A DNA stretch of 64,000 nucleotides from NCBI GenBank assembly GCA_963831535.1, contig CAWHQP010000001.1:248001-312000 (forward strand). Direction: 5' to 3'. The notes below the pieces were generated by a model, which worked only from the letters and a program-made list of their open reading frames with translations, was not told the DNA's origin and searched no databases. The stretch's first letter is position 1; every line of letters starts with the position of its first letter. The position numbers were made by a program, and so were the translations under genes. Positions 50,191-59,462 of the stretch are shown in pieces. This DNA comes from Bog-756 sp963831535. GTDB lineage: Bacteria > Actinomycetota > Acidimicrobiia > Acidimicrobiales > RAAP-2.

Positions 50191-51654
50191 CTACCGCGCC
50201 AACCCGCCGCCCCCGGGGCTCCGGGCGGCGTGGGCATCCACCAGCAGGGCCAGTGAACCGGTGATCCGCTCGGCGGTGGGCATGTGCAGGCCCTCGTCGG
50301 GACCGTGGGCGTTGGAGCCCGGGCCGAGCACGCCGAGAGCCAGGATCTGCGCCTCGGGGAACTGGCCGGCCAACCAGCCCATGAACGGGATGGTCCCCCC
50401 CTCACCCAGACGACCCGAGGGTCGCTCGTAGCAGGCCATGGAGGCGTCGTCGAGGGCGATGGCCAGCCACGGTGCCAACGGCGGGGCAGACCAGCCGCCC
50501 GCCGGTGGGGCGGCCAGCCACTCCACCGTGGCCCCATAGGGGGGGTCCGCGGTCAGCGCCCGGCTCAACGCATCGCCGGCGACCTCGGGGTCCGTGGTGG
50601 GCGGCAGGCGGACCACCAGCTTCAAGGTGGTGAACGGCAACAGCACAGCACCGGCGTCGGCCGACGGCGGCAGACCGTCGGCTCCGACCACGGCCACCGA
50701 TCCCCGCCAGGCCACCCGCACGGCCTGTTCTGCCTCGCTCTCCCCCTGCAGGACGAGGCCGGCCACGACCGGGAAGTCCGACTCCTCCAGGCCGGCACTG
50801 GCCCGGGCCCGGGCCAGTTCGGTGGCGGCCGCCAGCGCACCAACGGGTGGATCCACCCGCAGCTCGGGCAGAAGGAGGTCGCCGGTGTCGGGGTCCTCGA
50901 TCCGATCCAGCAGCATCCGGGCGATGCGGAACGAGGAGGGGACCACCGCACCGGCCGCACCACTGTGCACGCCGTGTTCCAGCACCCGGACGGTGAGGGT
51001 CCCGACGATGGCCCCCCGCAGTGAGGTGGTGACCCAGAGGCGCTCGTAGGTGGGACTGCCCGAGTCGAGGGCGATGACCACGTCGGGCACGCCGATCCGA
51101 TCGGCCAGGTGGGCCAGGACCGTGCGCAGGTGGGGGCTGCCGCTCTCCTCGGAGCCCTCGGCCAGGACCACGCAACGGGCGTGACGACCGCCACCGGACC
51201 GCACGGCCTCGAGGGCCAGGAGCGCGGAAGGCAGGGCGTAGCCGTCATCGGCGACCCCGCGTGCGTAGATCCACTCGCCGTCCACCACGGGCGTCCACGG
51301 CCCCCGTCCGGCCGTCCATCCGTCGAAGGGCGGCTGCTTGTCGTAGTGCCCGTAGATGAGCACCGTGCCACCGACGCCGGGGTCGGTGGCCGGGACGTCC
51401 ACCATCACGGTGGGGGTGAGCCCCGGGATCCGCACCACCTCGACGGAGGCCCCGGGCAGCGGGCGGGCCCGGGCCCAGTCGGCCAGCAGCTCGGCGGTGT
51501 CGGACAGCAGTCCGTGGACCTCCCAATCGGGATCGTAGGCCGGGGACACACCGGGTATCGAGGCGTAGGTCTGCAGGAGAGGCAGGACCTCGGACGACCA
51601 GTGGGTCCGGACGTGGGCCAGGACATCGTCGGTACGGAGTGCGGTGCTCGCCAT
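50191..51654 (-). CDS. M20-family metallo-dipeptidase
   Basis: A 487-residue zinc peptidase of the M20 (CNDP/DapE-like) family. The first zinc motif is VLIYGHYDKQPP, ARGVADDGY contains the bridging Asp, the catalytic Glu pair is in LAEGSEESGSPHL, and ALDSGSP holds another ligand. The central lid domain carries EHGVHSGAAGAVVPSSFRIARML, and the last His is in AHGPDEGLHMP. It hydrolyses dipeptides or similar amides in the cytoplasm. A leaderless-type box lies 6 nt upstream. It sits between the two respiratory blocks without an evident functional link. Confidence 0.92.
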   Translation of the reverse strand: MASTALRTDDVLAHVRTHWSSEVLPLLQTYASIPGVSPAYDPDWEVHGLLSDTAELLADWARARPLPGASVEVVRIPGLTPTVMVDVPATDPGVGGTVLIYGHYDKQPPFDGWTAGRGPWTPVVDGEWIYARGVADDGYALPSALLALEAVRSGGGRHARCVVLAEGSEESGSPHLRTVLAHLADRIGVPDVVIALDSGSPTYERLWVTTSLRGAIVGTLTVRVLEHGVHSGAAGAVVPSSFRIARMLLDRIEDPDTGDLLLPELRVDPPVGALAAATELARARASAGLEESDFPVVAGLVLQGESEAEQAVRVAWRGSVAVVGADGLPPSADAGAVLLPFTTLKLVVRLPPTTDPEVAGDALSRALTADPPYGATVEWLAAPPAGGWSAPPLAPWLAIALDDASMACYERPSGRLGEGGTIPFMGWLAGQFPEAQILALGVLGPGSNAHGPDEGLHMPTAERITGSLALLVDAHAARSPGGGGLAR

Positions 51655-51660
51655 CAGGCG

Positions 51661-51666
51661 ATCCTA
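51661..51666 (-). promoter_or_regulatory. Putative -10 box of the M20 peptidase gene
   Basis: On the minus strand TAGGAT lies 6 nt before the ATG at 51654, with no ribosome site, matching the leaderless spacing seen at other genes. Confidence 0.4.
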
Positions 51667-51733
51667 GAGGTGCCCCCGGGGCCGGCTCGAACGCCGTTGA
51701 CCGCCATTCGGGGTTCCCCTACTGTCTCGTCCG

Positions 51734-51784
51734 ATGAACGGACACGGGGTGACGGGGTTCTCGGTGCTGCGGTGTTCGCCATGA
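51734..51784 (+). CDS. Candidate 16-codon leader ORF
   Basis: TACTGT (51720-51725) is 8 nt before an ATG that opens MNGHGVTGFSVLRCSP and stops at 51784, 12 nt before the GTG of the large membrane protein at 51797. That gene has only a weak ribosome site, so translation of the leader could help it. The peptide is not recognised. Confidence 0.35.
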   Translation: MNGHGVTGFSVLRCSP

Positions 51785-51796
51785 CCGCCTGAGTCC

Positions 51797-53686
51797 GTGG
51801 CCCTCCTCGACCAGGCCGTTCCCGCCCGCATCGACCCGGGGGACCCGGTCGCCACCCCGGAGCGCTCCGGGCGTCCGTGGCTCCAGTGGGCCGTGGCCGT
51901 GGCCGTCACCGCGGTGGCCCTGGCTCCGATCATCACCGTGATCCTCCAGCGGTGGGGACGGGTCTATGTGCCCACCGGGGACCAGGCCACGTTGGATCTG
52001 CGCATCCGCGACGTGTGGACCTTCTCCTCGGACACCCCGCTCACGGGCCCCTACAGCCGCTTCGGCTGGAATCACCCCGGGCCCACCATGTACTACCTGC
52101 TGGCCCTGTTCTCGGCGATGGCCCGACAGCGGGCCTGGGCTTCACTGGTCGGCAGCGTCGTCCTCCAGGGCGTAGCCGTGGCCTGGATCGCCCGTCTGTC
52201 GTGGAAGTCGGGGGGCCTGCGCTGGATGGTGCCCTGGCTGGCCGTGGTCACCCTGTCCTACTGGGCCACCGGACCGTGGATCTATCTGCAGCTGTGGAAC
52301 CCCTATCTCCCCTACCCCTTCTTCACCCTGCTGCTCCTGCAAGCCTGGCTGGTGGGTTCGGGTCAGGGCCGGCGCCTGGTGGGCATGGCCTTCGTCGGGT
52401 CCTTTCTGATCCAGACCCACGTGAGCTACGCCCTCCCGGTCATGGCCATCTCCTTGTGGGCCGTGGTCCGCCTGGTGGCGGCCGAGCACCGGGCCGGCCG
52501 CCACCTCGGAGGATGGGCGCGGTGGCGGGCTCCGCTCATCGTGCTGGCCGTGGTCTGGTTCGTCCCCCTGGGTGTCGACACCGCGTTGCACTACCCGGGC
52601 AACGTCACCCGGATCGTGCAGTTCACCCTGGGACTCGGCCCCAGCCGCCATCTCCCCTTCCTCGGGATCCACGGCGCCCTCGGCTATCTGGCCACCGAAT
52701 TCCGTTGGCACCCCCCCTGGCTGGGAGGGCCGGACCGCGTCAACCAGTACACCTCGCTGACCTCGCCATCGTCACCGGCCTACCTACTCCTCCCGGCCGT
52801 ACTGATCGGTACCAGCTGGTGCCTGGCCCGGTGGCGCCGACGTGCCGACCTGGTGGCCCTGGTCGAACTCCTGGCCGTGGCCGGTGTCTCCGGGGTCCTG
52901 GCCCTCACCGTCCTCACCGGTCCCGCCTACCCCTACCTGTTCCTCTGGCGCATTCCCCTGGCTGCGGCGGTGGTGATCCTCAGCCTGGTGGTTGTGGTGG
53001 AGACCGTGGCCGGCACCGGACTCCGGGCCACCATGGCCCTGTGCTCCGTGCTGGCGACGGCCCTCGCCGTGGCCTCGGTGAGCCTCACCCAGACGGTGGC
53101 GGCCGCCGACGGCCCCGTGACCCCCATGGAGCCGGTGGCGGCGTCGATCATCCGACAGCTCCACCACGATGGTCAGCCGCGGACCACGGTACTCCTGCGG
53201 GTCTACGGGACGCCCCTGGGCGGCCTCCACGCCGCCCTCGTCGACCAGCTGGCGAGGGAGGGCGCGCCGGTGTACGTGGATCCGGATCTCGGCTACCAGT
53301 TCGGCGCCGGCCGCACCGCCACCCCGTCCGAGGTCGGCGCCGTGTGGTACGTGATCGAAGAGAGCGAGCTCTACAGCCTGGTCGTCCGGATTCCCGGTGT
53401 GCAGGTCCTGGCCGTGTCCCATCCCCTCCCGGCTCCTCAACAGGCCGAACTGGTCGCGCTCCAACAGAAGATGGCCGACGAGCTGACCGCCGAGGGCCGG
53501 GCGGGCCAGATCGGTGACCTGGGCAGCGAGGACGTGGTTCCGGCGCTGGCCGGCGTACCCGGGCTCGACCCCGCCGACCTGGATCTCCTGGCCGCCCTCA
53601 ACCGGCGGGTGGTGCGCCACACCTGTCTGTGCTCGGTGGTGGCCGTACCGGCCCGGCGGATCCCACCCCTGCTGGAGAACCAGTGA
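51797..53686 (+). CDS. Large polytopic membrane protein, GT-C glycosyltransferase-like
   Basis: A 629-residue protein with about 10-11 hydrophobic segments up to residue 430, then a soluble C-terminal domain of about 200 residues. The early loop DQATLDLRIRDVWTF, with an Asp after the first helix, and the HPGPTMYYLLAL segment resemble GT-C enzymes that use polyprenyl-phosphate sugars, such as arabinosyl- and mannosyltransferases. I cannot name a family. It is convergent with a clearer glycosyltransferase gene at 53720. Lipoglycan or arabinogalactan-like wall synthesis is a reasonable guess. Confidence 0.72.
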   Translation: MALLDQAVPARIDPGDPVATPERSGRPWLQWAVAVAVTAVALAPIITVILQRWGRVYVPTGDQATLDLRIRDVWTFSSDTPLTGPYSRFGWNHPGPTMYYLLALFSAMARQRAWASLVGSVVLQGVAVAWIARLSWKSGGLRWMVPWLAVVTLSYWATGPWIYLQLWNPYLPYPFFTLLLLQAWLVGSGQGRRLVGMAFVGSFLIQTHVSYALPVMAISLWAVVRLVAAEHRAGRHLGGWARWRAPLIVLAVVWFVPLGVDTALHYPGNVTRIVQFTLGLGPSRHLPFLGIHGALGYLATEFRWHPPWLGGPDRVNQYTSLTSPSSPAYLLLPAVLIGTSWCLARWRRRADLVALVELLAVAGVSGVLALTVLTGPAYPYLFLWRIPLAAAVVILSLVVVVETVAGTGLRATMALCSVLATALAVASVSLTQTVAAADGPVTPMEPVAASIIRQLHHDGQPRTTVLLRVYGTPLGGLHAALVDQLAREGAPVYVDPDLGYQFGAGRTATPSEVGAVWYVIEESELYSLVVRIPGVQVLAVSHPLPAPQQAELVALQQKMADELTAEGRAGQIGDLGSEDVVPALAGVPGLDPADLDLLAALNRRVVRHTCLCSVVAVPARRIPPLLENQ

Positions 53687-53692
53687 GAGCCG

Positions 53693-53705
53693 GGCCGCCG
53701 CGGCC
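53693..53705. terminator. Short GC hairpin between convergent membrane-protein genes
   Basis: GGCCG (53693-53697), loop CCG, CGGCC (53701-53705) lie 7 nt after one stop and 15 nt before the convergent stop, within a longer run of G and C. A weak bidirectional terminator. Confidence 0.3.
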
Positions 53706-53719
53706 GGGGGGCCCGTCGG

Positions 53720-55159
53720 TCATCCGGTGGCGTGGCGGGCCCGGTGCCCGTGGCGACCCGGCGGTCCGAGCACCCGCTGACCGATCCACCCGGCGGCCAG
53801 GACCACGGCGGGAGCGGCCAGTACGACGAGGCACACCTCGAACGGGGCGCGGAACCGGACGGTCCCGTAGAACAGGGCGCTGACCACGGTCAGTACCGCC
53901 GCCGGAACCAGGAGGAACCACTGGCGGAGACCCCGGCGCCGCAGGATGACGATCCCGGCCACGCCAAAGGGGAGGAGTGCGTAGTAGACCACCAGGCCGG
54001 CCAGGCCGGCGGGCGCCGGTCGCCCCTCGTTGACGTCGGTGTGGACCATCTGGATGGGTTCGTAGAAGTCCCAGAGCCGGCCGATTCGGGCCAGCACCAC
54101 GACGGGCAGCCGGCCGGCGTGGTGTTCGGCGTATTGGATGGCGGCGTGTTGATCCCGCGAGGACTGCACCGACTCGTCGGTGGCGGTGTGGACGGGCAGA
54201 CAGCCTAAGTGCCACGTCCCGAGGCCCTGTCCCCCGTAGGCCTCGGGACAGTTGGCGCCGAGGAGGGCCGGGCCGTCACCAGTCGAGAGGTAGGTGGGGT
54301 CGTGGAAGGTGGCCAGGTTCCGGCCCACCCAGGGGGCCAGGACCACCATCACGGCCAGCACGCCCACACCGGCCAACCCGAGACGTCTGCGCAGGCTGGC
54401 CGGGCGGGCGGCCAGGGCCGCGGGTATGAGGAGCGCGGGCACGAACAAGATGAGCTCAGCCCGCACCAGAGCTTCGGCCCCGCAGGCCACGCCCAGCAGC
54501 ACGGCGCTGACCCAGGTGGGCGAGCGCAACAGCCGGACCACCGCCAAAAGGATGAGCGCCATCAAGAGCATGGCCGGTGTCTCGGACATCAGGATGCCGT
54601 TGGGGATCCAGAAATTGGGGGCCAGGGCGGCCAGACCGGCGGCCACCAACCCGGCCCATGGGCCGGCCACGGACCGGCCCAGCAGACCCACGCACGCGAC
54701 GACGCCGGCCCCGAGCACGGCCATGGTCATCCGTTGGAGACCGGTACCGACGTGTGCCCCGAACGGCAGGGTCACCAGGCCGAGGATGAGGGACGTGAGC
54801 GGCGGATGGGCCGCAGTGGGGGCCGTGGCGAACGGCGTGCGGAAGAACTGGCCCTGAGCGATGCCGTTGGCCGTGACCCCGTACCAGAGGGAGTCGTAGA
54901 CCCTGCTGTTCTCCTTGATCGTGACCAGCAAGATGTAGCCCACCCGGAAGACCAGACCGAAGAGGGTGATTCCGGCCAGGGCCACGGTGAAATGCTGCCG
55001 GGACAGCGGCCCGCCGATGACCGCCGGGCCGCCGGTCTGGGCCTCCGGGTCGGCCGGCACCGCATCCTGAGGCGGTGTACCTCCGGTGCCGGCGCGCCCA
55101 CCGGCCGGTGGCCGGTGGGCGGTGGGCGCAGTTGCCGCCGTGGTGGGCTCGCTCACCAT
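53720..55159 (-). CDS. ArnT/PMT-like (GT39/GT83-type) glycosyltransferase
   Basis: 479 residues from the ATG at 55159; a longer frame to 55240 lacks support. A Pro/Ala-rich cytoplasmic N-terminus is followed by about 11 hydrophobic segments. The first periplasmic loop has ENSRVYDSLWYGVTANGIAQG, with the acidic residue typical of GT-C enzymes, and then AAHPPLTSLILGLV, the HPP motif of the ArnT/PMT family, and PNFWIPNGILMSETPAMLLMAL. It would transfer a sugar from a lipid-phosphate donor to a protein or lipid acceptor outside the membrane. The Thr-rich protein at 24120 is one conceivable type of acceptor. Confidence 0.82.
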   Translation of the reverse strand: MVSEPTTAATAPTAHRPPAGGRAGTGGTPPQDAVPADPEAQTGGPAVIGGPLSRQHFTVALAGITLFGLVFRVGYILLVTIKENSRVYDSLWYGVTANGIAQGQFFRTPFATAPTAAHPPLTSLILGLVTLPFGAHVGTGLQRMTMAVLGAGVVACVGLLGRSVAGPWAGLVAAGLAALAPNFWIPNGILMSETPAMLLMALILLAVVRLLRSPTWVSAVLLGVACGAEALVRAELILFVPALLIPAALAARPASLRRRLGLAGVGVLAVMVVLAPWVGRNLATFHDPTYLSTGDGPALLGANCPEAYGGQGLGTWHLGCLPVHTATDESVQSSRDQHAAIQYAEHHAGRLPVVVLARIGRLWDFYEPIQMVHTDVNEGRPAPAGLAGLVVYYALLPFGVAGIVILRRRGLRQWFLLVPAAVLTVVSALFYGTVRFRAPFEVCLVVLAAPAVVLAAGWIGQRVLGPPGRHGHRARHATG

Positions 55160-55303
55160 GGCCGGGGGGCCGGATCCGACCACCCAGGACCACCGAACCC
55201 CATGGGCGCAGCGTAGGTGGTGACCCGGTCCGGCGTCCACAGGTGACGAACCGACCGCACCGGTTGGCCCGGCATCAGCAGTGCCGCGCGGTACCGGGCG
55301 GGG

Positions 55304-56800
55304 TCAGCGCATGACCCGGCGCACGCCCTCACCGGTGGCCAGTTCCGGGGGAACCAGATCGATGAAGGTGGGCACCGGAATGGCATCGATCTCCTCGGTG
55401 CCGTCACCGGGTCGGGGTTCGGACTCCGTGGTCGTGTACTCGCCGGTGGCGGACCGGGAGACCACAAGGGCCCGCTTGCGCTTGCCGATGCCCTCGGCCG
55501 CCCGCATCTCCTCGCAGATCTTGACGGCCAGGAAGTAGGCGATGATCGGTGCGATGACCACGGCGAACCGGAAGAACCAGAGGACCGACTTGAGGGGCAG
55601 GTCGAAGAAGTTGGCCATGACATCGGTGGACGAGGCGAAGAACACCATGCCCAACAGGGTCAGCATGGCCGCGCCGGCGCCGGTCCGTTTGGGACGGTCC
55701 CGGGGCCGGTCCAACAGGTTGTGGTACGCCAGGTCCTTGGTGTGCCTCGACTCGATGAAGGGCCAGATCAACAGGATGTTGAAGATCAGACCGGGGAAGA
55801 TGACGGCGGGGAGGAAGACCTCCAGCGGGATGGTGTGGCCCCAACCCACCCACTCCCAGCTGGGCATGATGCGCAGGGCCCCGTCGAGCCAGCCCATGTA
55901 CCAGTCCGGCTGCACGGCGTAGGAGATCTGGTAGGGCTCGTACTGTCCGAACTGCCAGATGGGGTTGATCTGGGCGAAGCCGCCGAGGAGGAAGATCACC
56001 GCGGTGGTCATGAACAGGAATCCGGTGGTCTTGGCCATGAAGGTGGGGAACATCGGTGAGCCCACCACGTTGTGCTCGGTCTTCCCCTTCCCCTTGAACT
56101 GGGTGTGCTTCTGTTTGACCAGCAGCCCCAGATGGGCGCTCAGCAACCCGATGAGTATGAGCGGCACGATCAGGACGTGGAGGATGTAGAACCGCTCGAG
56201 GATCACCCCGTTGCCGGGATAGTTGCCCCCGAACACGAAGAAGCCCAGATAGCTCCCGACCAGGGGGATGGACTCGATGATCGAGTAGGCGATGCGGATG
56301 CCGGTTCCGGAGACCAGGTCGTCGGGGAGCGAGTAGCCGAGGAATCCGTTGACGATGCCGAGGATGAGCATGGTCACGCCCACGATCCAGTTGAACTCGC
56401 GTGGCTTGCGGAAGGCGCCGGTGAAGAACACCCGGGCCATGTGGACGGCGATGGAGCCGAGGAAGATGTCGGCGGCCCAGTGGTGGGCCTGACGCATCAG
56501 GAGGCCCGAGCGCACATCGAAGGAGAGGCCGACCGACGAGGCGTAGGCCTCCGACACCCGCTGGCCCCGGAGTGGGACGTAGGAGCCGTGGTAGACGATC
56601 TCGTGGCCCGACGGGATGTAGTAGAGCGAGAGGAACACCCCGGTGGCCAACAGCACAACGAAGGAGTAGAGGGCGATCTCGCCCAGCATGAAGGACCAGT
56701 GGTCGGGGAAGATCTTGTCGAGGAAGGTGCGTCCGCCCTTGGCCACACCGAGACGGTCGTCGACCCACTTGAGCGACGTGTCGATGGTCTTGTCGATCAT
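55304..56800 (-). CDS. qcrB: Cytochrome bc1 complex cytochrome b subunit
   Basis: A 498-residue cytochrome b of the actinobacterial long type. The heme-ligand helices carry RQAHHWAADIFLGSIAVHMARVFFTGAFR and FYILHVLIVPLILIGLLSAHLGL, and PDWYMGW is in place of the Qo-site PEW motif region. The C-terminal 80 residues are a soluble extension rich in Glu, Thr and Pro. Its ATG overlaps the qcrA stop as ATGA. It forms the quinol-oxidising core of the bcc complex with QcrA and QcrC. Confidence 0.96.
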   Translation of the reverse strand: MIDKTIDTSLKWVDDRLGVAKGGRTFLDKIFPDHWSFMLGEIALYSFVVLLATGVFLSLYYIPSGHEIVYHGSYVPLRGQRVSEAYASSVGLSFDVRSGLLMRQAHHWAADIFLGSIAVHMARVFFTGAFRKPREFNWIVGVTMLILGIVNGFLGYSLPDDLVSGTGIRIAYSIIESIPLVGSYLGFFVFGGNYPGNGVILERFYILHVLIVPLILIGLLSAHLGLLVKQKHTQFKGKGKTEHNVVGSPMFPTFMAKTTGFLFMTTAVIFLLGGFAQINPIWQFGQYEPYQISYAVQPDWYMGWLDGALRIMPSWEWVGWGHTIPLEVFLPAVIFPGLIFNILLIWPFIESRHTKDLAYHNLLDRPRDRPKRTGAGAAMLTLLGMVFFASSTDVMANFFDLPLKSVLWFFRFAVVIAPIIAYFLAVKICEEMRAAEGIGKRKRALVVSRSATGEYTTTESEPRPGDGTEEIDAIPVPTFIDLVPPELATGEGVRRVMR

Positions 56801-57753
56801 GGCCGCTCCCAGAATCCGGGTCCGACGGGCTGGTCGAAGCCGCCCTTAGCCCTCAGGAACCCGACGTCGTCGACGGTGATGGGCAGCTGGGGCAGCGGGC
56901 GGGGGGCCGGGCCGAACTCGGGCACGGCTCCGGCCAGCACATTGAAGATGGACTGGTGGCACGGGCAGACCAGCTGCTGGGTCTGCTCCTGGTAGAGCCC
57001 GACCGGGCAGCCCAGGTGCGTGCACATCTTGGAGTAGGCCACGTAGCCGGCCACACCCCAGCTGGTCTTGCCCGGGGGGGCCAACGGCTGCAGCTGTTCG
57101 GCGAGACGGATGAGGATCACCTGGTCGGGCGAGGATCCGGCGAAGCCCCGGGGGAAGACGGTGAGCACCCCGCCCACGTCGAGGTCGCCGACGGTCACGG
57201 CCCTCCCGTCCACGGTGACCAGTTGACTCCCGTTCTTCCAGTTGGTGGTGAACAGCGAGTCGGCCGTCGGTCCGGTGTGGTTCTCGGATTTGGCCGGCTT
57301 GGGTCCGAGCGACCGGAGGAGGGGGAAGAGGAGCACGACCCCCATCGCCGTGGAGCCCAGGGCGAACAGACCGCCAAGCAGCTTCCGGCGCTTGACCACC
57401 ATGCCACCGCGCTGGGTGATGGCCGCCGTCATGGCTTCACGCTCGTCGTCGGTGGAGTGGAAGTCGTGACGCTCCTCCACGAAGGGCCCCTGGGGCATCA
57501 GGTACTTGCCCCACGCAGTCACGCCGAAGCCCAGGGCCAGCAGGCCCACCCCGAGGGTTATGGCCTCCCACTGGGTGTTGGCCGCCACCCAGTAGGCCAC
57601 ACCGAACCCGATGAAGCCGAGGAAGCCGATCACCAGGGCGACCGCCGCCACGGCCTGGGCGGCCTCGGGCCGCTTGGCGTAGGGCTGGAGGTGGGGGTCG
57701 TCCAGGGCGGCCGGGGGCAGCGGCCCTTCGAGACGGGGGGACTCGTCGCTCAT
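56797..57753 (-). CDS. qcrA: Cytochrome bc1 complex Rieske iron-sulfur subunit
   Basis: A 318-residue protein with three N-terminal membrane helices (AVAAVALVIGFLGFIGFGVAYWV, AITLGVGLLALGFGVTAWGKYL, LLGGLFALGSTAMGVVLLFPLL), the actinobacterial arrangement, then the Rieske domain. The 2Fe-2S ligands are in CTHLGCPVGL and CPCHQSIF. The Tat-like RR/KR stretch VVKRRKLLGG precedes the third helix, consistent with Tat/Sec export of the cluster domain. It overlaps qcrC and qcrB at ATGA sites. Confidence 0.95.
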   Translation of the reverse strand: MSDESPRLEGPLPPAALDDPHLQPYAKRPEAAQAVAAVALVIGFLGFIGFGVAYWVAANTQWEAITLGVGLLALGFGVTAWGKYLMPQGPFVEERHDFHSTDDEREAMTAAITQRGGMVVKRRKLLGGLFALGSTAMGVVLLFPLLRSLGPKPAKSENHTGPTADSLFTTNWKNGSQLVTVDGRAVTVGDLDVGGVLTVFPRGFAGSSPDQVILIRLAEQLQPLAPPGKTSWGVAGYVAYSKMCTHLGCPVGLYQEQTQQLVCPCHQSIFNVLAGAVPEFGPAPRPLPQLPITVDDVGFLRAKGGFDQPVGPGFWERP

Positions 57754-58688
57754 GTGCGCTCTCCGATCCAGAAGCAGACGAGCATCAGGACGCCCACGCC
57801 GACCAGGAGGCCGACGAAGCCCTCGCCCACGGGGCCGATCCCACCCAGGCCGACGCCTCCGGGGTCGGCGGGGTGCTGGATGACCCCGTGCACGTACGAG
57901 GCGATGTCCCGGGCCTCGGTGTTGGTGATGTTCCCCTCGCTGAAGTGGGGCATGTTGCCCGGGCCGGACCGGATGGCCTCGACGATCTGGGTCGTGGTGG
58001 CCAGGTGGAGGCTGGGTGCGTAGGCCCCGTCCATGAGGGCGTCACCGGCACCGGTGATGGTGTGACAGGCGGCGCAGTTGAGGGTGAACAGGGTGTTGCC
58101 CGCCTCGAGGTCGGCGTGGTTGGTGTTGACCACCGGCACCTGGACCCCCTCGCCTGGGGTGAGGGACTGCACCCAGGCGGCGATCTCCAGGGTCTGCAGC
58201 CGGTTGAACCGGGGCGGCTTGCGGGTGGCCTGGACGCTGGAGTTGGCCAGCGGCATCCGGCCGGTGGACACCCAGAAGTCGACGGTGCCCGCACCCAGGC
58301 CCTGCAGGTTGGGGGCCCGGGTGGTCCCGAGGGCCTCGGGTCCGTGGCAGCTCGAACAGTTGGCCGAGAAGAGGGCCTGGCCCGGCGCCTCGAAGGCCTT
58401 GGGCAAGGTGACATAGAACAGGCCGGTCTGGTTGGCGGGGGCGACGTACTTGACCACGCCCGCGGGGGTGACCGCCGTGACATGGGGCTGGAGCGTGGTG
58501 GCAGTGGTGGTGAGCTTCGGAAGCGTGGTGCTCGGGGTGCTGACGGCGGTGATCGTGTTCGGGGCGCCCGACTCGGCCTGGGCCGCACCGGGGGCGAAGG
58601 TCAACAGGCCCACGACGACGACGCATCCGACCAGGGCGGCCGGTGCCACGATCCGGGCGCGGAGCACAGTGCGGGTCCGGGGTCCCAT
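57750..58688 (-). CDS. qcrC: Cytochrome bc1 complex diheme cytochrome c subunit
   Basis: A 312-residue membrane-bound diheme cytochrome c. A signal peptide (ALVGCVVVVGLLTFAPGAAQA), a Thr-rich linker, two heme-binding sites (CSSCH and CAACH) with axial Met candidates in GRMPLAN and GNMPHFS, and a C-terminal helix (GFVGLLVGVGVLMLVCFWIG) give the typical actinobacterial QcrC. It delivers electrons directly to CuA of CtaC, replacing soluble cytochrome c. The start is immediately after the ctaE stop. Confidence 0.95.
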   Translation of the reverse strand: MGPRTRTVLRARIVAPAALVGCVVVVGLLTFAPGAAQAESGAPNTITAVSTPSTTLPKLTTTATTLQPHVTAVTPAGVVKYVAPANQTGLFYVTLPKAFEAPGQALFSANCSSCHGPEALGTTRAPNLQGLGAGTVDFWVSTGRMPLANSSVQATRKPPRFNRLQTLEIAAWVQSLTPGEGVQVPVVNTNHADLEAGNTLFTLNCAACHTITGAGDALMDGAYAPSLHLATTTQIVEAIRSGPGNMPHFSEGNITNTEARDIASYVHGVIQHPADPGGVGLGGIGPVGEGFVGLLVGVGVLMLVCFWIGERT

Positions 58689-59300
58689 CTATTTGAGGAG
58701 GAACAGACAGGCGTAGAGACCGACCCAGACCACATCGACGAAGTGCCAGTAGTAGCTGACCCCCTGGAAGACGGCCGTCTCCCCGGGATCGCCCTTCGGT
58801 CCCCTCAGGCGGGCCAACAGGAAGATCATGGCCACCAGGCCTAGCGTCACGTGCAGGCCGTGGAGCCCCGACATGATGTAGAAGAGCGATCCGAAGGCGG
58901 TGTGGGTGGGATCGGTGGCGGGGTTGTGGGACAGGGTGACCCACTCGTAGAACTGGTTGGCTACGAACAGGGCTCCGAGAAACAAGGTGGCCACCACCCA
59001 GATCTTGGCCTTGCTCCGTTCGCCACGCTCCTGGTCCCAGACGGCCTTTTGCATGGTGAAGCTCGAGGACACGAGGATCAAGGTGAAGATCCCCGCCCGG
59101 ATGGTGTCGAGGTGGGTTCCCGGCGGTGGCCACACCGAGGCGTGGGCCCGGATGGTGAAGAACGAGGCGAACAGCGAACTGAAGAACATCACCTCGGAAC
59201 CCAGCCAGATGATGACTCCCACCGCCAGCATGGACGGCTTGTCGGGGCGGTGGCGCTGGCGTGTGGTGACCGCCGGTTCGGCGGCGAGGGCCTGAGTCAC
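58689..59300 (-). CDS. ctaE: Cytochrome c oxidase subunit III
   Basis: 203 residues from a GTG. About five helices are visible, with SEVMFFSSLFASFFTIRAHA, FTMQKAVWDQERGERSKAKIW, SGLHGLHVTLGLVAMIFLLA and SYYWHFVDVVWVGLYACLFLLK typical of subunit III. It is the first gene of the ctaE-qcrCAB operon, an order characteristic of actinobacteria. The intergenic region 59301-59462 should hold the promoter. Its upstream strand is AT-richer (GACTAAAACT) but no convincing box pair was found. Confidence 0.94.
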   Translation of the reverse strand: MTQALAAEPAVTTRQRHRPDKPSMLAVGVIIWLGSEVMFFSSLFASFFTIRAHASVWPPPGTHLDTIRAGIFTLILVSSSFTMQKAVWDQERGERSKAKIWVVATLFLGALFVANQFYEWVTLSHNPATDPTHTAFGSLFYIMSGLHGLHVTLGLVAMIFLLARLRGPKGDPGETAVFQGVSYYWHFVDVVWVGLYACLFLLK

Positions 59301-59462
59301 GCCGTAGTTTTAGTCGAACTTCGGCCGGTTGGGCCAACTCGGGCCGGGGACCCCGGGAGGACCGGTCCGGGCCTCGCGAAAGCCACCATCCTCGGTGCCG
59401 GGTGGTCTACCATCGACGGCCCGAACCGGGCCCCCGGGAACGGCGGGGTCGAGAGCTGCCGG

